Assembly (NCBI RefSeq): GCF_036320965.1
Contig: NC_092232.1
Location: 54,694,482-54,758,481, forward strand
DNA length: 64,000 nucleotides
DNA from: Panulirus ornatus
Taxonomy: Eukaryota; Arthropoda; Malacostraca; Decapoda; Palinuridae
Direction: 5' to 3'
In this document: positions 11,965-24,341 of the stretch, piece by piece
Layout of the letters: every line of letters starts with the position of its first letter
Position numbering within the stretch: the stretch's first letter is position 1
Notes under the pieces: generated by a model
Database searches by the model: none
What the model was told of the DNA's origin: nothing
Seen by the model: only the letters and a program-made list of their open reading frames with translations
Made by a program: the position numbers and the translations under genes

Positions 11965-12260
11965 CCCATGCAATGAAGGCAGAACTCCTGTTTACAGTAG
12001 TTAAGCTGAACTCCTGTTTACATTAGGTAAGATTTGCATAGCTCCTGTTTATTGTGCGACAAGGTAATCTAAATTCTTCAAAATAAACAAACTAAATTAT
12101 TCACACTAGCCAAGGTAATCCGAACTCCTCTTTACAGTGTACAAAGTAAACTCGACATTTGTTTTTCAATGCACAAGGCAAGCTGAACCCTCCTTCCCCC
12201 ACTTCTTTTTTTTTTTTACGATCCACAGGGTTAAGCTGAGCCCCTGTTTAAGGCCAGTTG
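11965..12260. repeat. Degenerate tandem repeat, AACTCCTGTTTACA family
   Basis: Motifs such as AAGCTGAACTCCTGTTTACA recur about six times at irregular spacing (35-60 bp) with substitutions and internal insertions. This looks like an old decayed minisatellite. Confidence 0.55.
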
Positions 12261-14340
12261 ATTCATCCCACATCACTAGCGGCAGGCGGGTCGCCGCCTA
12301 GCTGCAGTATGTCATGGAAACGCCCAAGACAAACAGAAGCGATGGTCCGCATCGCCTCAGTGACTCGTACAGTTTGTGTTGTCTCGTGTGTAGGTTAAAG
12401 GCAGGACATTTCTCGCCAGTCAGCAACTCAGCTTCTGTCTTAGATTACCTTTACCCCTAAACCGAGAGGTTGACTTATAAACGTTCATAAGAGACGGAGA
12501 AGGCTCCCTTAGACCCTGCCCCCAGTCTTACAACGCTTCACGTACCTTTTTATAAAAGTTGCTTGAGCCCAGAGTTCTTTGTGTCCCCCTGCCTTGATTT
12601 TTTCTCCCCTGCTCTTTGTCCTGGTTTCACCTCCAGCTTATTGAAATTTGCAGTAAGGTAACGGAGGAAGGAGGTCTTGGAGGTGTAGGAATGCATTTAA
12701 TCGTAACGCTAACCAGACGTCCTCATTGAGATTTCTTTGTTTCCCTAACTAGGATCTAATCATTCATTGAAATTAAACACATTTCTTCATAAGAAAAATC
12801 CTGTCATCTATATTAACAAGGAATTACCGCTTTCTCTTTCTTTATTTTATTCTTTCTAAAGAAAAAAAATATCCAAAGGTTCGATTTAATTTCAATGTTG
12901 CGAATAATCGTTTTTTTTTTCTTAATGAGTCGTCAATATCATGCATCCCAGGCCAGGCGACACACCCTAGAGAACGTGTCCTAAAAACTAGCACAGTCCA
13001 GTTATATTTTGGGAGCTCTCTGGCGGTACTAATATTAGCTCTGGATACTGACCTTCTCCCTCCCCGAGACCACAGTTGACAATGACGTGACATCACGTCC
13101 TAGTTTGATTCCAGGGAAGAAGGATGTGACTGAGTTCTGGTCATACGAACGTTGACGGTACATAGTTTTTTTCTTTTTTCTCCATAGGAGCAGGATGTGG
13201 GCGAGTCTGTGGACAAACGGACGCCCCGAGCTAGACTAGGAACGACCAACACCAGTCTTCCCCACTTTGAATTACCGTACATAAACATCTCTTTATAGAA
13301 ACACCAATTTCCTTCGCATGTGACTAATAATTACGTTACTTAATCAAAGATGAAGTCTTTAACGTATGCATCGTCTCAAACTGAATGTTGATACTTGGAT
13401 TAAATTTTCGCTTTTCATAGATTATTATCTTGAAGACATCATAAGAATAAAATAAACAGCCTCTACATTGAAAAGAATCATACGAACACTTATTCATAAT
13501 CACTGATATAAAAATACATCAGTTAGAAATCCTTAAACCCTGACAAAATATGGCGTACTTCCTCACCATCGGAATGTTGGGTAAAATGTTTTTCTGTGGA
13601 CACCAACCACACCAGATCGTCTACTCGTAAAGTCAAAGTCATGTACCTCGATCGACAGTGGGAGCTGGTGTGAAGGTCGACCAACTTTTTCTTTCGTTCA
13701 GGTAACCCATTAAGACACGAGAATATCTTGTCATTTAGAACAGTTTACGATGATGAAACGCTAAATGCAGTTGAGGGTTGGAGGCCTTGTCGTGGTTCTG
13801 CCGAAATACAGTGACATTTGTTTCCTCGGCTAGGCTGCGGACGGCAACGGTTGTGAGAGCGGATCCCCATTGCTAGTTCTATACTCCGCAAAAACCAGGT
13901 AAATGTACGAACAGTCCCACTAACCAAACAATGGGTTGCATCACGTATCTCTACAACTTGAAGAAAAAGTATGAAAAACTACGAAGCGAAAAAGGGATAA
14001 TAAAATACAAATATTTATGACAGTTTTCATTGAAGACGACTGCGGGTGTGTTGTGGCCAGATGGTTGTGTGAGGGAGGTTGTGGCAAGGTAGAGGCCAGA
14101 TGATTGTGTGCGGGAGGTTGTACACGGCCGTGGTGAGATCTTAAAGAGGTTCATCATAAAGCCTTAAAAAACAAGACTCTCAGTTCATTAAACATTAAAA
14201 GTTCTCATGATAAAGGCCTTAAATCCAACAGGAAACGATACTTAAGTTTCCATATAGAAGTATCTAACTTCACCGATCATGAGCCGCTAAGATTTTCATA
14301 TATAAAAGAAAAATCAAGGTTTACGTGGAGTAAGATATTG
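12260..14340. other. No gene recognised
   Basis: Unique-looking sequence. A two-copy repeat of about 46 bp (GTGTG.GGGAGGTTGT) lies at about 14065-14130. Nothing else is supported. Confidence 0.5.
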
Positions 14341-14399
14341 AACCACTGTGGACCCGAGAGGAACACACAACACTACTAGCGACGCGAGGCGGCCCAGCA

Positions 14400-14612
14400 A
14401 CACTGGTGCTATCATGGACACGGATATGCAACACTGGTGGTATTACGAACACGGACCATCACTAACACGTGGCATAACGAACGTGGACCATCACCAACAC
14501 TGGTGGCATCACGTACGCGGACCATCATCAACACTGGTGGCATCATGAACACGAACCATCACCAACACTGGTGGCATCACGTACGCGGACCATCACCAAC
14601 ATTAGTACTGCT
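14400..14612. repeat. 34-bp minisatellite
   Basis: About six tandem units of 34 bp built on CCATCACCAACACTGGTGGC. Some units differ by several bases (CATGAACACGA versus CACGTACGCGG). Confidence 0.85.
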
Positions 14613-14619
14613 GCGGACA

Positions 14620-16430
14620 AGAGCCAGGACGGCAACACTGGCCACACATACAGACAACACACCCCAGGAGCAGCAACACAAAGTAACAAGGTAGAAAAAA
14701 AAAAAAAGCCAGAGGGGAAGAGGGAGGAGGAGGAGGGGGGGGAGGGGTTGGAGGAGGACAAAGCGAGCGTGACTGGTGCCTGATGAACATCGTGGGTGCG
14801 CGAGCACAATGGGAAGATGGGAGGCGTGTGGCCTCGTCTCTCCCCCCCAACAGGTCACGCCCCGTGACGTCTCCCTCCAAGTGTGGATATCTCCACCTCC
14901 TTTGGCGATGAATTTGGCGAGGGGAGGAGACACACGGTGTGGTACATCATTACCGCAATGCTTAACGTCTCCCTTCATAGTGCACTATCGGCTGGTGTGA
15001 GTAATCACGTCACGTATGGATATATTCCCTCATATCTATAGCGATCGTCAGGTCATCTTGCCACCACTGCTCATGGTCGGGAATTCAGATGAACTGCCGT
15101 GTATTTCAGCCAGGGAGGTAGGTTATAGTACCTGGATAGTGATGAATTACAGTGAGAGGTTAGAGGACGTAACTTTGCCTATTAAAGAAGAGAGAAGCGT
15201 AATGAGTGACTAGTTCACAAGCTACAAGGTTCTAAACCACTTGTATGACACGATAGTGAACAGATCTTCGAATGATGTGCAGGTAAACAACGAGAGGTCA
15301 AGCACGAAATTTACAAAGACATGAAAACTTATTCTCATGGTATCAGATGTGAGGGTGACTGGAATGAGGTAATGCATGAAACTGTGAATGATGACAGGAT
15401 ACAGAAGTTTAAGAAGTTGTATGATGGTAGAGAAGGTTCAGGAGATGGTGGGTCCCACAAGTGTAGCTCACCTTAACCGTTATGTGTATATAAGTAATTG
15501 TTTATAGATATTTAAAAGAACCGCTTAGAGTGTTCTGTCTGTGGCGCCATGATCGAAGGACCGTTAGCAAAAGCACTTTCACAATGATACAATCGACCAC
15601 ACTCCAACACAGTTAGATAGCACTATAGTACTACAGCGGCACCACAATACTACACTCAAATTCTACTGGAGTCAGTGTGTGACTTTGGATGCGGCCATAG
15701 AACTATAAGCCATAAAAAGTAATAGTTTTGAAGTACTTTGGTTCAGACAGGAGTGAGAGACATCTAGTTACCATGGTTGAGGACGCATCTGAACCTACAC
15801 ACTAAACGCCAGTGAGGGAGCGTCTCTATAAAAATAAAAATTCCACTACGAACGCGATAAAATTAACCTCGTCAAAACATTGACAGATTAATTTCCCCAA
15901 CTACTGATAAAAACAACAAATATACATCTAAGGACATTTCGGTCATTGAATTCTTTCCAATACCGTCTGGTCAAATCACAAAGTTTTCTTTCTTCATTAT
16001 TTTTCTTTATATTTGAAGGTTCCTGTCACTGAGAAGCATCAATAATTTCGTCGAAGGATTTCCTATTTACCTGCCTCTTATTACTGTTTGGCCAAAACAA
16101 TGTGACATCTTGACTGACAAAAAAAAAAAATCAAATCATAATACTCACTATACCACGACAGGTTCATCATCAAATTACATTTTCACATTTTTCTGTCTTC
16201 TGTATGACAGATCTGCAGCCTACGTGTGATACATGTTGCAGTAAAATACAGTACAGTTCGGGTGAGACAAGGCTAAAATCTATGAAATACGATGGTACTA
16301 CAGAAAAGCTTCTGTAATAATAAAGTTGTGACACCTGAAGCTCTGTGCTGATGATGGAACAGCTAAAAACATTCAATTTTCTAAGTACGACGCGACTAAG
16401 TGAATGACCGTTTTCATTTGCAATGAAGAA
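14620..16430. other. No gene recognised
   Basis: No supported gene. A purine-rich stretch with an A run lies at 14690-14760. The rest is unique-looking sequence with no coding signal I can support. Confidence 0.5.
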
Positions 16431-16791
16431 CTTGTTTGTGAACGTGTTTGTAGGTGTTTGTGTGTATGTTTATGTCTGAGGTTCAAGTGTGGAGTTTTTT
16501 TGTGGATGTGCTTGTGTGGGTCTTTGCACGGCGTTTGTTGGCAGGTTTAGACCGTATTCATAGGCCGTTTTCTGAGTGTGTGTTGCTGTTTGAGGTATTT
16601 CTGAGAGTGATTCTGAGTATTTATGAGGCCGTTTGTAAAGAGAAATTGTTTGCGTTTGTGGCCGTACTTCCGAGAATGATGATCGGTGTGTGTGTGTGTG
16701 TGTGTGTGTTTCCGGGTATGCCACTTGATTTTATAGGTGTATGTTTAGTAATGTTTGTGGGCATAGCTATGCAAGTGTTCCTTGGTATGTG

Positions 16792-16833
<42 letters not shown>

Positions 16834-16840
16834 GCTGCCG
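16430..16840. repeat. GT-rich low-complexity region with two (GT)n arrays
   Basis: The plus strand is strongly G+T biased over about 400 bp. It contains pure arrays at 16686-16709 and 16789-16832. A 130-codon open frame here exists only because the strand is stop-poor. Confidence 0.85.
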
Positions 16841-16987
16841 TCTTGAGCTGGAGACACGGTGGTGTTTCTGGTCCGAGATTAAGGTCCCAGGGTTCACGAC
16901 CAGGTGTAGGAGGCCAAGGACCCCCGAGGCCTCAGGGTCCTCCACCATCACTACCGAGGTCAGACGGTTTAGGGCCGCTCACCAGCT

Positions 16988-18426
16988 GGTGGGGGTCAAC
17001 ACTTTCTGTGGGTGGTGGGGGTCATCACCTTCTGTGGGTGGTGGGTGTCAGCACCTTTTGTGGGTGGTAAGGGTCATCACCTTCTGTGGGTGGTGGGGGT
17101 CATCACCTTCTGTGGGTGGTGGGGGTCAACACCTTCTGTGGGTGGTGGGGGTCATCACCTTCTGTGGGTGGTGGGGGTCATCACCTTCTGTGGGTGGTGG
17201 GGGTCATCACCTTCTGTGGGTGGTGGGGGTCATCACCTTCTGTGGGTGGTGGGGGTCATCACCTTCTGTGGGTGGTGGGGGTCATTACCTTCTGTGGGTG
17301 GTGGTAAGGGTCATCACCTTCTGTGGGTGGTGGGGGTCATCACCTTCTGTGGGTGGTGGGGGTCATCACCTTCTGTGGGTGGTGATAAGGGTCATCACCT
17401 TCTGTGGGTGGTGGGGTCATCACCTTCTGTGGGTGGTGGTAAGGGTCATCACCTTCTGTGGGTGGTGGGGTCAGCACCTTCTGTGGGTGGTGGGGGTCAT
17501 CACCTTCTGTGGGTGGTAAGGGTCATCACCTTCTGTGGGTGGTGGGGGTCATCACCTTCTGTGGGTGGTGGGGGTCATCACCTTCTGTGGGTGGTGGGGG
17601 TCATCACCTTCTGTGGGTGGTAAGGGTCATCACCTTCTGTGGGTGGTGGGGGTCATCACCTTCTGTGGGTGGTGGGGTCAGCACCTTCTGTGGGTGGTGG
17701 TAAGGGTCATCACCTTCTGTGGGTGGTGGGGGTCATCACCTTCTGTGGGTGGTGGGGGTCATCACCTTCTGTGGGTGGTGGGGGTCATCACCTTCTGTGG
17801 GTGGTAAGGGTCATCACCTTCTGTGGGTGGTGGGGGTCATCACCTTCTGTGGGTGGTGGGGGTCATCACCTTCTGTGGGTGGTGGGGGTCATCACCTTCT
17901 GTGGGTGGTGATAAGGGTCATCACCTTCTGTGGGTGGTGGGGTCATCACCTTCTGTGGGTGGTGGTAAGGGTCATCACCTTCTGTGGGTGGTGGGGTCAG
18001 CACCTTCTGTGGGTGGTGGGGGTCATCACCTTCTGTGGGTGGTAAGGGTCATCACCTTCTGTGGGTGGTGGGGGTCATCACCTTCTGTGGGTGGTGGGGG
18101 TCATCACCTTCTGTGGGTGGTGGGGGTCATCACCTTCTGTGGGTGGTAAGGGTCATCACCTTCTGTGGGTGGTGGGGGCCATCACCTTCTGTGGGTGGTG
18201 GGGTCAGCACCTTCTGTGGGTGGTGGTAAGGGTCATCACCTTCTGTGGGTGGTGGGGGTCATCACCTTCTGTGGGTGGTGGGGGTCATCACCTTCTGTGG
18301 GTGGTGGGGGTCATCACCTTCTGTGGGTGGTAAGGGTCATCACCTTCTGTGGGTGGTGGTAAGGGTCATCACCTTCTGTGGGTGGTGGGGGTCATCACCT
18401 TCTGTGGGTGGTGGGAGCCAGCACCT
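16988..18426. repeat. 26-bp minisatellite with 526-bp higher-order repeat
   Basis: About 55 tandem copies of a 26-bp unit built on GTCATCACCTTCTGTGGGTG. Variant units (with TAAGG, GATAAGG, one G fewer, or CAGCACC) recur in the same order 526 bp apart. For example, the single GATAAGG variants lie at 17384 and 17910, and the CAGCACC variants near 17470 and 17996. This is a higher-order repeat made by segmental duplication of about 20 units. Six-frame translation is open over most of it because the period is not a multiple of three and lacks stops; this is not evidence of a gene. Confidence 0.97.
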
Positions 18427-18429
18427 CCC

Positions 18430-20650
18430 GCAGGCTCTACCCTCCTGATTCTCATTACAGATTAAGGCCCAGCAAGTACCTCCTGGCCAAGGTGCACTAC
18501 CCACCCCACCTGTTATTTAACATTCCACTCGCCTCACGAGACTTTTAATGTTGATTTTACGAACCCATGATACACTGTTCTCCACACGGGTGTCCCTCTC
18601 CTCAGAGCAGACTCACTCGGGGCGGACGGTGTAATCACACACAGGCGTCCTCTCTCGGCTAGACGATATATAAAAAGCGCAGTACAGTTCATGCATTGTA
18701 ATCTCGCTCTCGCCAGGTCGTAGCAAGCACCTCCCCACCACCACCGGAGGCACGGCATCTGATTGTCAGGACCAGTGTTGCTAGTTAGCCTCTCTCTCTC
18801 TCTCTCTCTGGCACCAAGAAGACCATCACATGCAAGTACCTCCGAACTCACGGCACAAGAAGTAAACCACTTCTTTTTCCCCCACGATATTCGCTACACA
18901 GTTAATACTTCTGGCACTGAATAGGCCAATAGACAGAGGCAGGGAGTTCACAGTAGTGTGTCTACACGTCACAGTACTGAAGAAAACCTAAATAAAAAAA
19001 AAACACCACTGAGTGCCTCCTGTCTTCGGATCACAAAGGTATTATCTCTCCCTCTTTATCATCAGACATCAGATGATCAGCCTCCATTTTTAACTCCCAT
19101 ATTCTTGTATGAAACTTCAACAGTTCCTTTTAAGTTTTCTTCTTTATCTCACAATAAACTGGTCCTTGGAGGTTGGGGGATAGGTCGCCATTCCGTTACT
19201 TCTTAGAGGTTAGAGCGGCAGGATCGCCATTCCGTTGTTTCCTAGAGGTTGAGGCTGGATCGCCATTCCATAGTTTCTTGGTAGCTGGAGGATAGGTCGC
19301 CATTCCATTGTGTAGTGGAGGTTGGGGAACCGGGTCGCCAATGGGTGTTATTAAAAGATATTTACAGCAGACATCTCACTTACGTTCTACTTCTGCTCAT
19401 CCTTTCATGATTCTTTCATGAGCTGCTCCATCATTGTGCCAATATGAACTTCATCGCACCATTTGTAACCCCCCACCCCACCTCCAACACACAGACACAG
19501 TCGGCTGCCTGCATATGCAGCCTTGGTCCTTCCATTTCGTGAAAATCATCATATCAGCAGCAGTACCTTACCTGGTTTGGAACGTCCTTGTTTTGGTCAG
19601 TGTCTGGTGTTTACCGTCTCATAGCCTCGCTACATCCTATGATGCAAGGATGCTCTTGGAACCAGGACTATTTTAGAACACATTTTGGCATCACCGTTAC
19701 AGCAAAGCTGAAAAAAAAGGAGAAACATTCGCTGTACAATTTAGCGTGAAACCTCGCTGATTTTCTTAATAGACTGTATTGTCAACTGTCCTATTCCGCC
19801 TATTTCTAGTCCATGTTTGGTTTTTTTCGTTTTCCAGGAAGCGCTGCAACATTATATACAATTCTCTCTACGTCACTTAGAATCAAGCGAACCCTCTGTG
19901 GTATATGTTAATATTGCCGGACTTCGCCAGCTCTGAGGTTACACCAAACGTGAAAAGTCTCCAGTGGCGGGACTATGTATCACCCTCAGTAAATGAAACA
20001 ATACGAACTCGCTTCAAAGAAATTTATCCTGTGCCTACTACCTGGAAAAGAGGATATCCGTTTAAAGGAGACATTCAAAGCAGGAGTTTTATCAATATTA
20101 GAAATCAGGTTCCGAGTGTAACATGTTGGCGGTACTAACTTGTCAGATCCTATGACGGAAGCCGTGACCTGGGATCAGACGCCAGGAACAAAATGTAATG
20201 TGGTTGAAATCAATCCCTCAGACAACGGGTGTTGACATATTTACGTATCAAAAGTCAAATAGTGGAGGTGTTTTGAAGTGTCAAGTGATGGCGCCAGTGC
20301 CCTTAGAACAATACATAGTAAGCTATAGATTTAGGCATCGAGACTTATAAAAAGGCTTTAGAGATCATAAATGAATTGTCTAATGTTGTCGGTGGTTAAA
20401 CACGGCCGACCGGTAAGACCGAGTGTTTGCTAGACTTAAAATAATACATCAGACGTCCAGTGTATACAGTTATGCGGAGTTAGTCCAGTAAACTCCACTC
20501 TCTAATTGCTTAACAGTTTACATCAGAAGTCAGTGTCTTATATGACGTTTACAATATCAACAGGGGTTTATATTTTCTGATTTATCCCAGATACCTGAGA
20601 TATAATCAGGAAATTTAATACATATATTGATGATGGCCACACCGGAAAGC
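18430..20650. other. No gene recognised; one small degenerate tandem repeat
   Basis: Mostly unique-looking sequence. At 19165-19345 about four units of roughly 45 bp carry the motif GGTCGCCATTCC preceded by (C/T)TTAGAGGTTG-like sequence. No coding exon is supported. Confidence 0.5.

Positions 20651-20651
<1 letters not shown>

Positions 20652-20722
<71 letters not shown>
20652..20722. repeat. (TA)n microsatellite
   Basis: Pure TA array of about 71 bp. Confidence 0.96.
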
Positions 20723-20723
<1 letters not shown>

Positions 20724-21171
20724 CAAAAAGTTACTCCACTTTACGTTTTATTGGGTAGGATAGGAATGACCCAGCGAAGCCTACCGTGGATTTCAAAGTC
20801 CTGCTCTTACAGGTATGTCTGCGTCAGAGAAACAAACAAGTAGTCCTGTAAACACAAGCGTCTAAATATTATTTCATTTGCTAAACTGATGAATTTGTGG
20901 AGGTATATTATCAAAGTTGCCGTTTAAATAACTGCGGGAATTGTATTTCCGTACCATAGAGACTGCGGGATTATCGCAAAGGGTATAGTGGGTTAAGTGG
21001 ATTTTTCTTACGTCATTTAACATCAAGTACAGTTAAATATGGCATTAACTGCCTAATCTTACGTCCCAGAGAAGTAACAGTTCTGGTGGAAATAAAAAAC
21101 CTAATTATTGTGAACATCGGTATATGAAAAAATAAATTCATTCAACAGCATACTCAAATCTACCACTACTA

Positions 21172-21800
21172 CCGTCATCAGCAAACAACTGACTCACCTC
21201 CCAGCACCTCCAACAGGTTGCATAACTGCTCTTTTCTCCGAGACCCTTACATTTACCTCACCGCTCCATCAACAAACAAAACAGCCATAATGATAACACA
21301 TACCTCTGCTGTAGACCCTCTTGCTCTCTTCAACATTACCTTCTAACACACATGCTTTAATCTCTTGATAAAAATTCCTCACTGCATCTAATAGCTTTTC
21401 TTCCATACCATGTATCTGTAAGGCCTTCTAAGAACATCTCCATCAACCCTAACATGCTTTATCCAGATCCATACATGACACATACAAATTCTAGGTTCTT
21501 TTCTTTTCACACAGATTCTTCACAGCAAATACCTGATCTGATTCATATATCCTGTACCACTCCTGAAACGACAATGTTCTTTCCCCAACTGATGCTATGT
21601 GCATGCCACAAAACACTCAAATCACCACTCTTCCATACAACATACCAGGAACTCTCAATTTTTTATCTCTGCATTTTCAACACACCTTTGTACCCACCAC
21701 CATTAAGCAATGATACATGAAACCTGTTAATCCTCAGGCATCTCACTATGATCCAAACACACATTGAATATCATAACTAGCTAATCACCAACATAGCAGT
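21172..21800 (-). mobile_element. Old, decayed LINE fragment (reverse transcriptase region)
   Basis: Minus-strand remnants of the LINE reverse transcriptase, readable by comparison with the copy at 32-34 kb. They run from the FADD region (TCATCAGCAAACAACTGAC at about 21175) upstream through the AYDRVD and QCGFRSG equivalents. Many substitutions and indels show it is much older than the intact copies. Both ends are truncated. Confidence 0.75.
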
Positions 21801-21844
21801 CACCAGTATTCTTAAGCATTTATGTAAACAATTGCATGAATCTT

Positions 21845-22990
21845 TATTTAGAGAGAGACAGGGAAGTGTGTGTAGCATTTAAGAATCTGGGGAGAGCATA
21901 TAATAGGGTTGATAGAGATGCTCTAAGGAAAATGCTTCAAATAAATGGTATGGGAAGAAAGCTACTACATGCAGAGGAGTAAAGCATATGTCAGAGTAAG
22001 AAGGTTGGAGGCAACATGGTTCAAGGTAAAGATAGGCCCGCATCAAGGATGTGTGATCATAACTGTTGAATGTTTATGGGTGGGGTAATGGGGCCAGCAA
22101 GGGTTTTGGGGAGAGGGGTAGGATTATAGCGGTGGTGGTGGGATCTGGGAAGTGAGTTAGTTGCTTTTTGTAGATGTCATGACCCTGGTGGCAGACTCAA
22201 GTGAGAAGCTGCTGAACTTCTGAGTGCAAGTCAGAGATGGAAGTTGAGAATTAGTATAAATAAAGGTACGGTTATGAAGTTTCAAGCAGGAAGGATAGCC
22301 TGGTGAGTTTGTGTGTTTGAATGGAGAGTACATGGATGAAGGGCAGTGTTCTAATACCAGAGTGAAAAAGGCAGCAGATGTAACTATGGGAGCTCAAGTG
22401 AATCATAGGGTGGGTAAAGGGGTAAAAATCCTGGGTGCAGTGTGAGGTGTGTGGAATAAGAGGTCATTATCTGAGGGGGAAAAGATGGATATGACTATTG
22501 GTACTGTAGTTTCATTGGTGATGTACAGGTGCAAGTCTTGAGCTCTATACGGATTTGAATAAAAGACGAGTGATGGAAATGAAATGCTTTTGGTTAACAT
22601 GTGGTGTGGATACAGATCATTTGCAGAATGACACTGGAAGAGAGCTGATAATGAGTGAACTGAATGGGGTGTGCTGAAGTGGTTTGAACATATGGGGAGG
22701 ATGAATGACAAGACCCACTCAGATCATGTGTTAAAAGAAGAGGAAGCAAGCAGGAACAGGAGACAGAAAATGAGAAGGAAGGATGGAATGAAAGATGCTT
22801 TGTGTAATTCGGGCCAGACCTTGAAGGAGGGTGAGAGGCAAGCAAGGGATAGATCACTGAAAGATAAGAGAGTTGCTGTGCTGTCAATGACCTGAACCAG
22901 AGCATATGAAGTGATTAGGAGAAACTACAAAGTCTACATGACCTGGCTGTAGATATGGGCCTCTGTTTTTGATGCACTATTCATTAGATC
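21845..22990 (+). mobile_element. Old, decayed LINE copy
   Basis: Plus-strand copy that starts near the [13 protein letters not shown] equivalent and continues through the reverse transcriptase C-terminal region (GHMGRM at about 22690) into a decayed 3' region (GTCAATGACCTGAACCAG). Multiple frameshifts and stops. It faces the minus-strand fragment at 21172-21800 head to head, and the two cover overlapping parts of the element. Confidence 0.78.
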
Positions 22991-23274
22991 CAGAGCAAAT
23001 GTATGAAATGAGGCCATTCTCCAACTGCTCTAGTGTTACTTCGCTATGAAAACAGCAAACTAATATGAAAAATGTTTAAATATGTGTAAAATGTATTGAC
23101 TGTATAAATATGAGCTCAACACGAATGGTAAAATCATGCCATAACTTTAGTGCTTCACCATGGCCATGCAATTTCTTTCTCTGTCGTGTATAATGCACCG
23201 AAACCACAGAGCCCCATACACAACCAAGTTCCAAAGACCTTTCCATGGTTCTCCCTGTTGCTTCATATATATAT

Positions 23275-23510
23275 ATTTTTTTTTTCATATATGCTTGCCA
23301 TTTCCTGTGTGTGTGAGGTAGTGTCACAAACAAATGACTGGGCCTTAGGAGGAAAATTACTCACTTGACTCCTTGCTCCATTCCTTCTTTTAGGAAGTAA
23401 TACAAAAAGGGATGATTTCAAGCCACCTGCTCCCACCCTTCTTAGTCGCCTTCTGCAACATGGAGGGAACATGTGGGCAGTATTTTTTCTCCCTTATCCC
23501 CTTTATTTTT
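23275..23510 (-). mobile_element. Decayed SINE copy
   Basis: A T run (poly-A tail in sense) is followed by a diverged form of the roughly 250-bp SINE: GTGAGGTAGTGTCACAAAC, GACTGGGCCTTA, CCATTCCTTCTTTT and TTAGTCGCCTTCTGC. It lies just outside the eIF3d 3' end. Confidence 0.7.
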
Positions 23511-24088
23511 ACATGTACTTTAGTCTTAAACAGCAAGATGTTCAGTAAATGTGTGTTACGAGGCTCATTATTCTGCTTTGCCTACACCATCCATGCAGTG
23601 CATCCACTTAGGAATCTACACATTAACTTATGGCCACATAAGGTTTATTTAGCTCATTTTTCATACATGTTCTTAACTTTTACAAATTTTTCTTTCATCT
23701 TATAATGGTAACAGAAAAGATATTAAAGAATTTCTTTGTCTCAACCATATTTTGCAATATTGCCTTCACCTAGCACTTAATGGTTAAAGGTATAAAGTCT
23801 AACCCTTCATTATTCATCAATTACCTTAGGTCAAGAAGCCAATCATCCATCACTTCAGAACTACATTCTTCTCTTCTTTCCAGTCTCTAATACTATGCTT
23901 ATAGTTATACAGATACATTTACATATATAGTTACATTTATAATGTAACAAATTTGGTTAGCCTATTCCCTTATCTTCAATTAACAATGAGCATCAAAAGC
24001 TACTTACAATATATCCTTGTATCTAGTCAGTGAAATAAGATTAATGAAAACTACTTAAGGATACTGAAGTCAGATATACTTCAATCTA

Positions 24089-24094
24089 TTTATT
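24089..24094 (-). terminator. Candidate polyadenylation signal of eIF3d
   Basis: AATAAA on the minus strand (TTTATT on plus), about 240 bp after the eIF3d stop codon. It is the first canonical hexamer downstream of the stop. Transcript end is inferred, not seen. Confidence 0.5.
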
Positions 24095-24330
24095 CAATAC
24101 ATTCCTGAAACCATATTACAAAATGTTGATTAAATATATATCTGGCCATGCACTATAAACAGTCACATCAGACAGACTGAGACAGTGATATACCAAAATG
24201 ACAGGGCAAATAGCATATTCCCGAGAGCTTTGTTATGGTCTGGGTGTGACGAATGTTGCTAATCTTGTCACTGACATTGGCTGAGGAGGCAGTTACTTGA
24301 ACATTACATATTGCTTCTCTCCCATCCCAT

Positions 24331-24341
24331 TTAGTCTTCAG
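24331..24341 (-). CDS. eIF3d: eIF3d coding exon 12 (last residues and stop)
   Basis: After acceptor TTTCAG the exon gives AED then TAA (24333-24331). Phase 1 from exon 11 makes this the natural end. The rest of the exon is 3'UTR. Confidence 0.82.

Noticed and set aside
16454..16846. 130-residue plus-strand frame rich in Val, Cys and Phe
   Set aside because: Lies in a G+T-rich region with (GT)n arrays; composition alone explains the lack of stops.
16988..18426. Long Trp/Gly/His-rich open frames across the 26-bp minisatellite
   Set aside because: All frames of the repeat lack stops on this strand. The pattern is explained entirely by the repeat unit.
18534..18851. 105-residue minus-strand frame in a GC-richer segment
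   Set aside because: Contains a translated (GA)n stretch and no recognisable family. It could be a promoter-like region, but nothing supports it.
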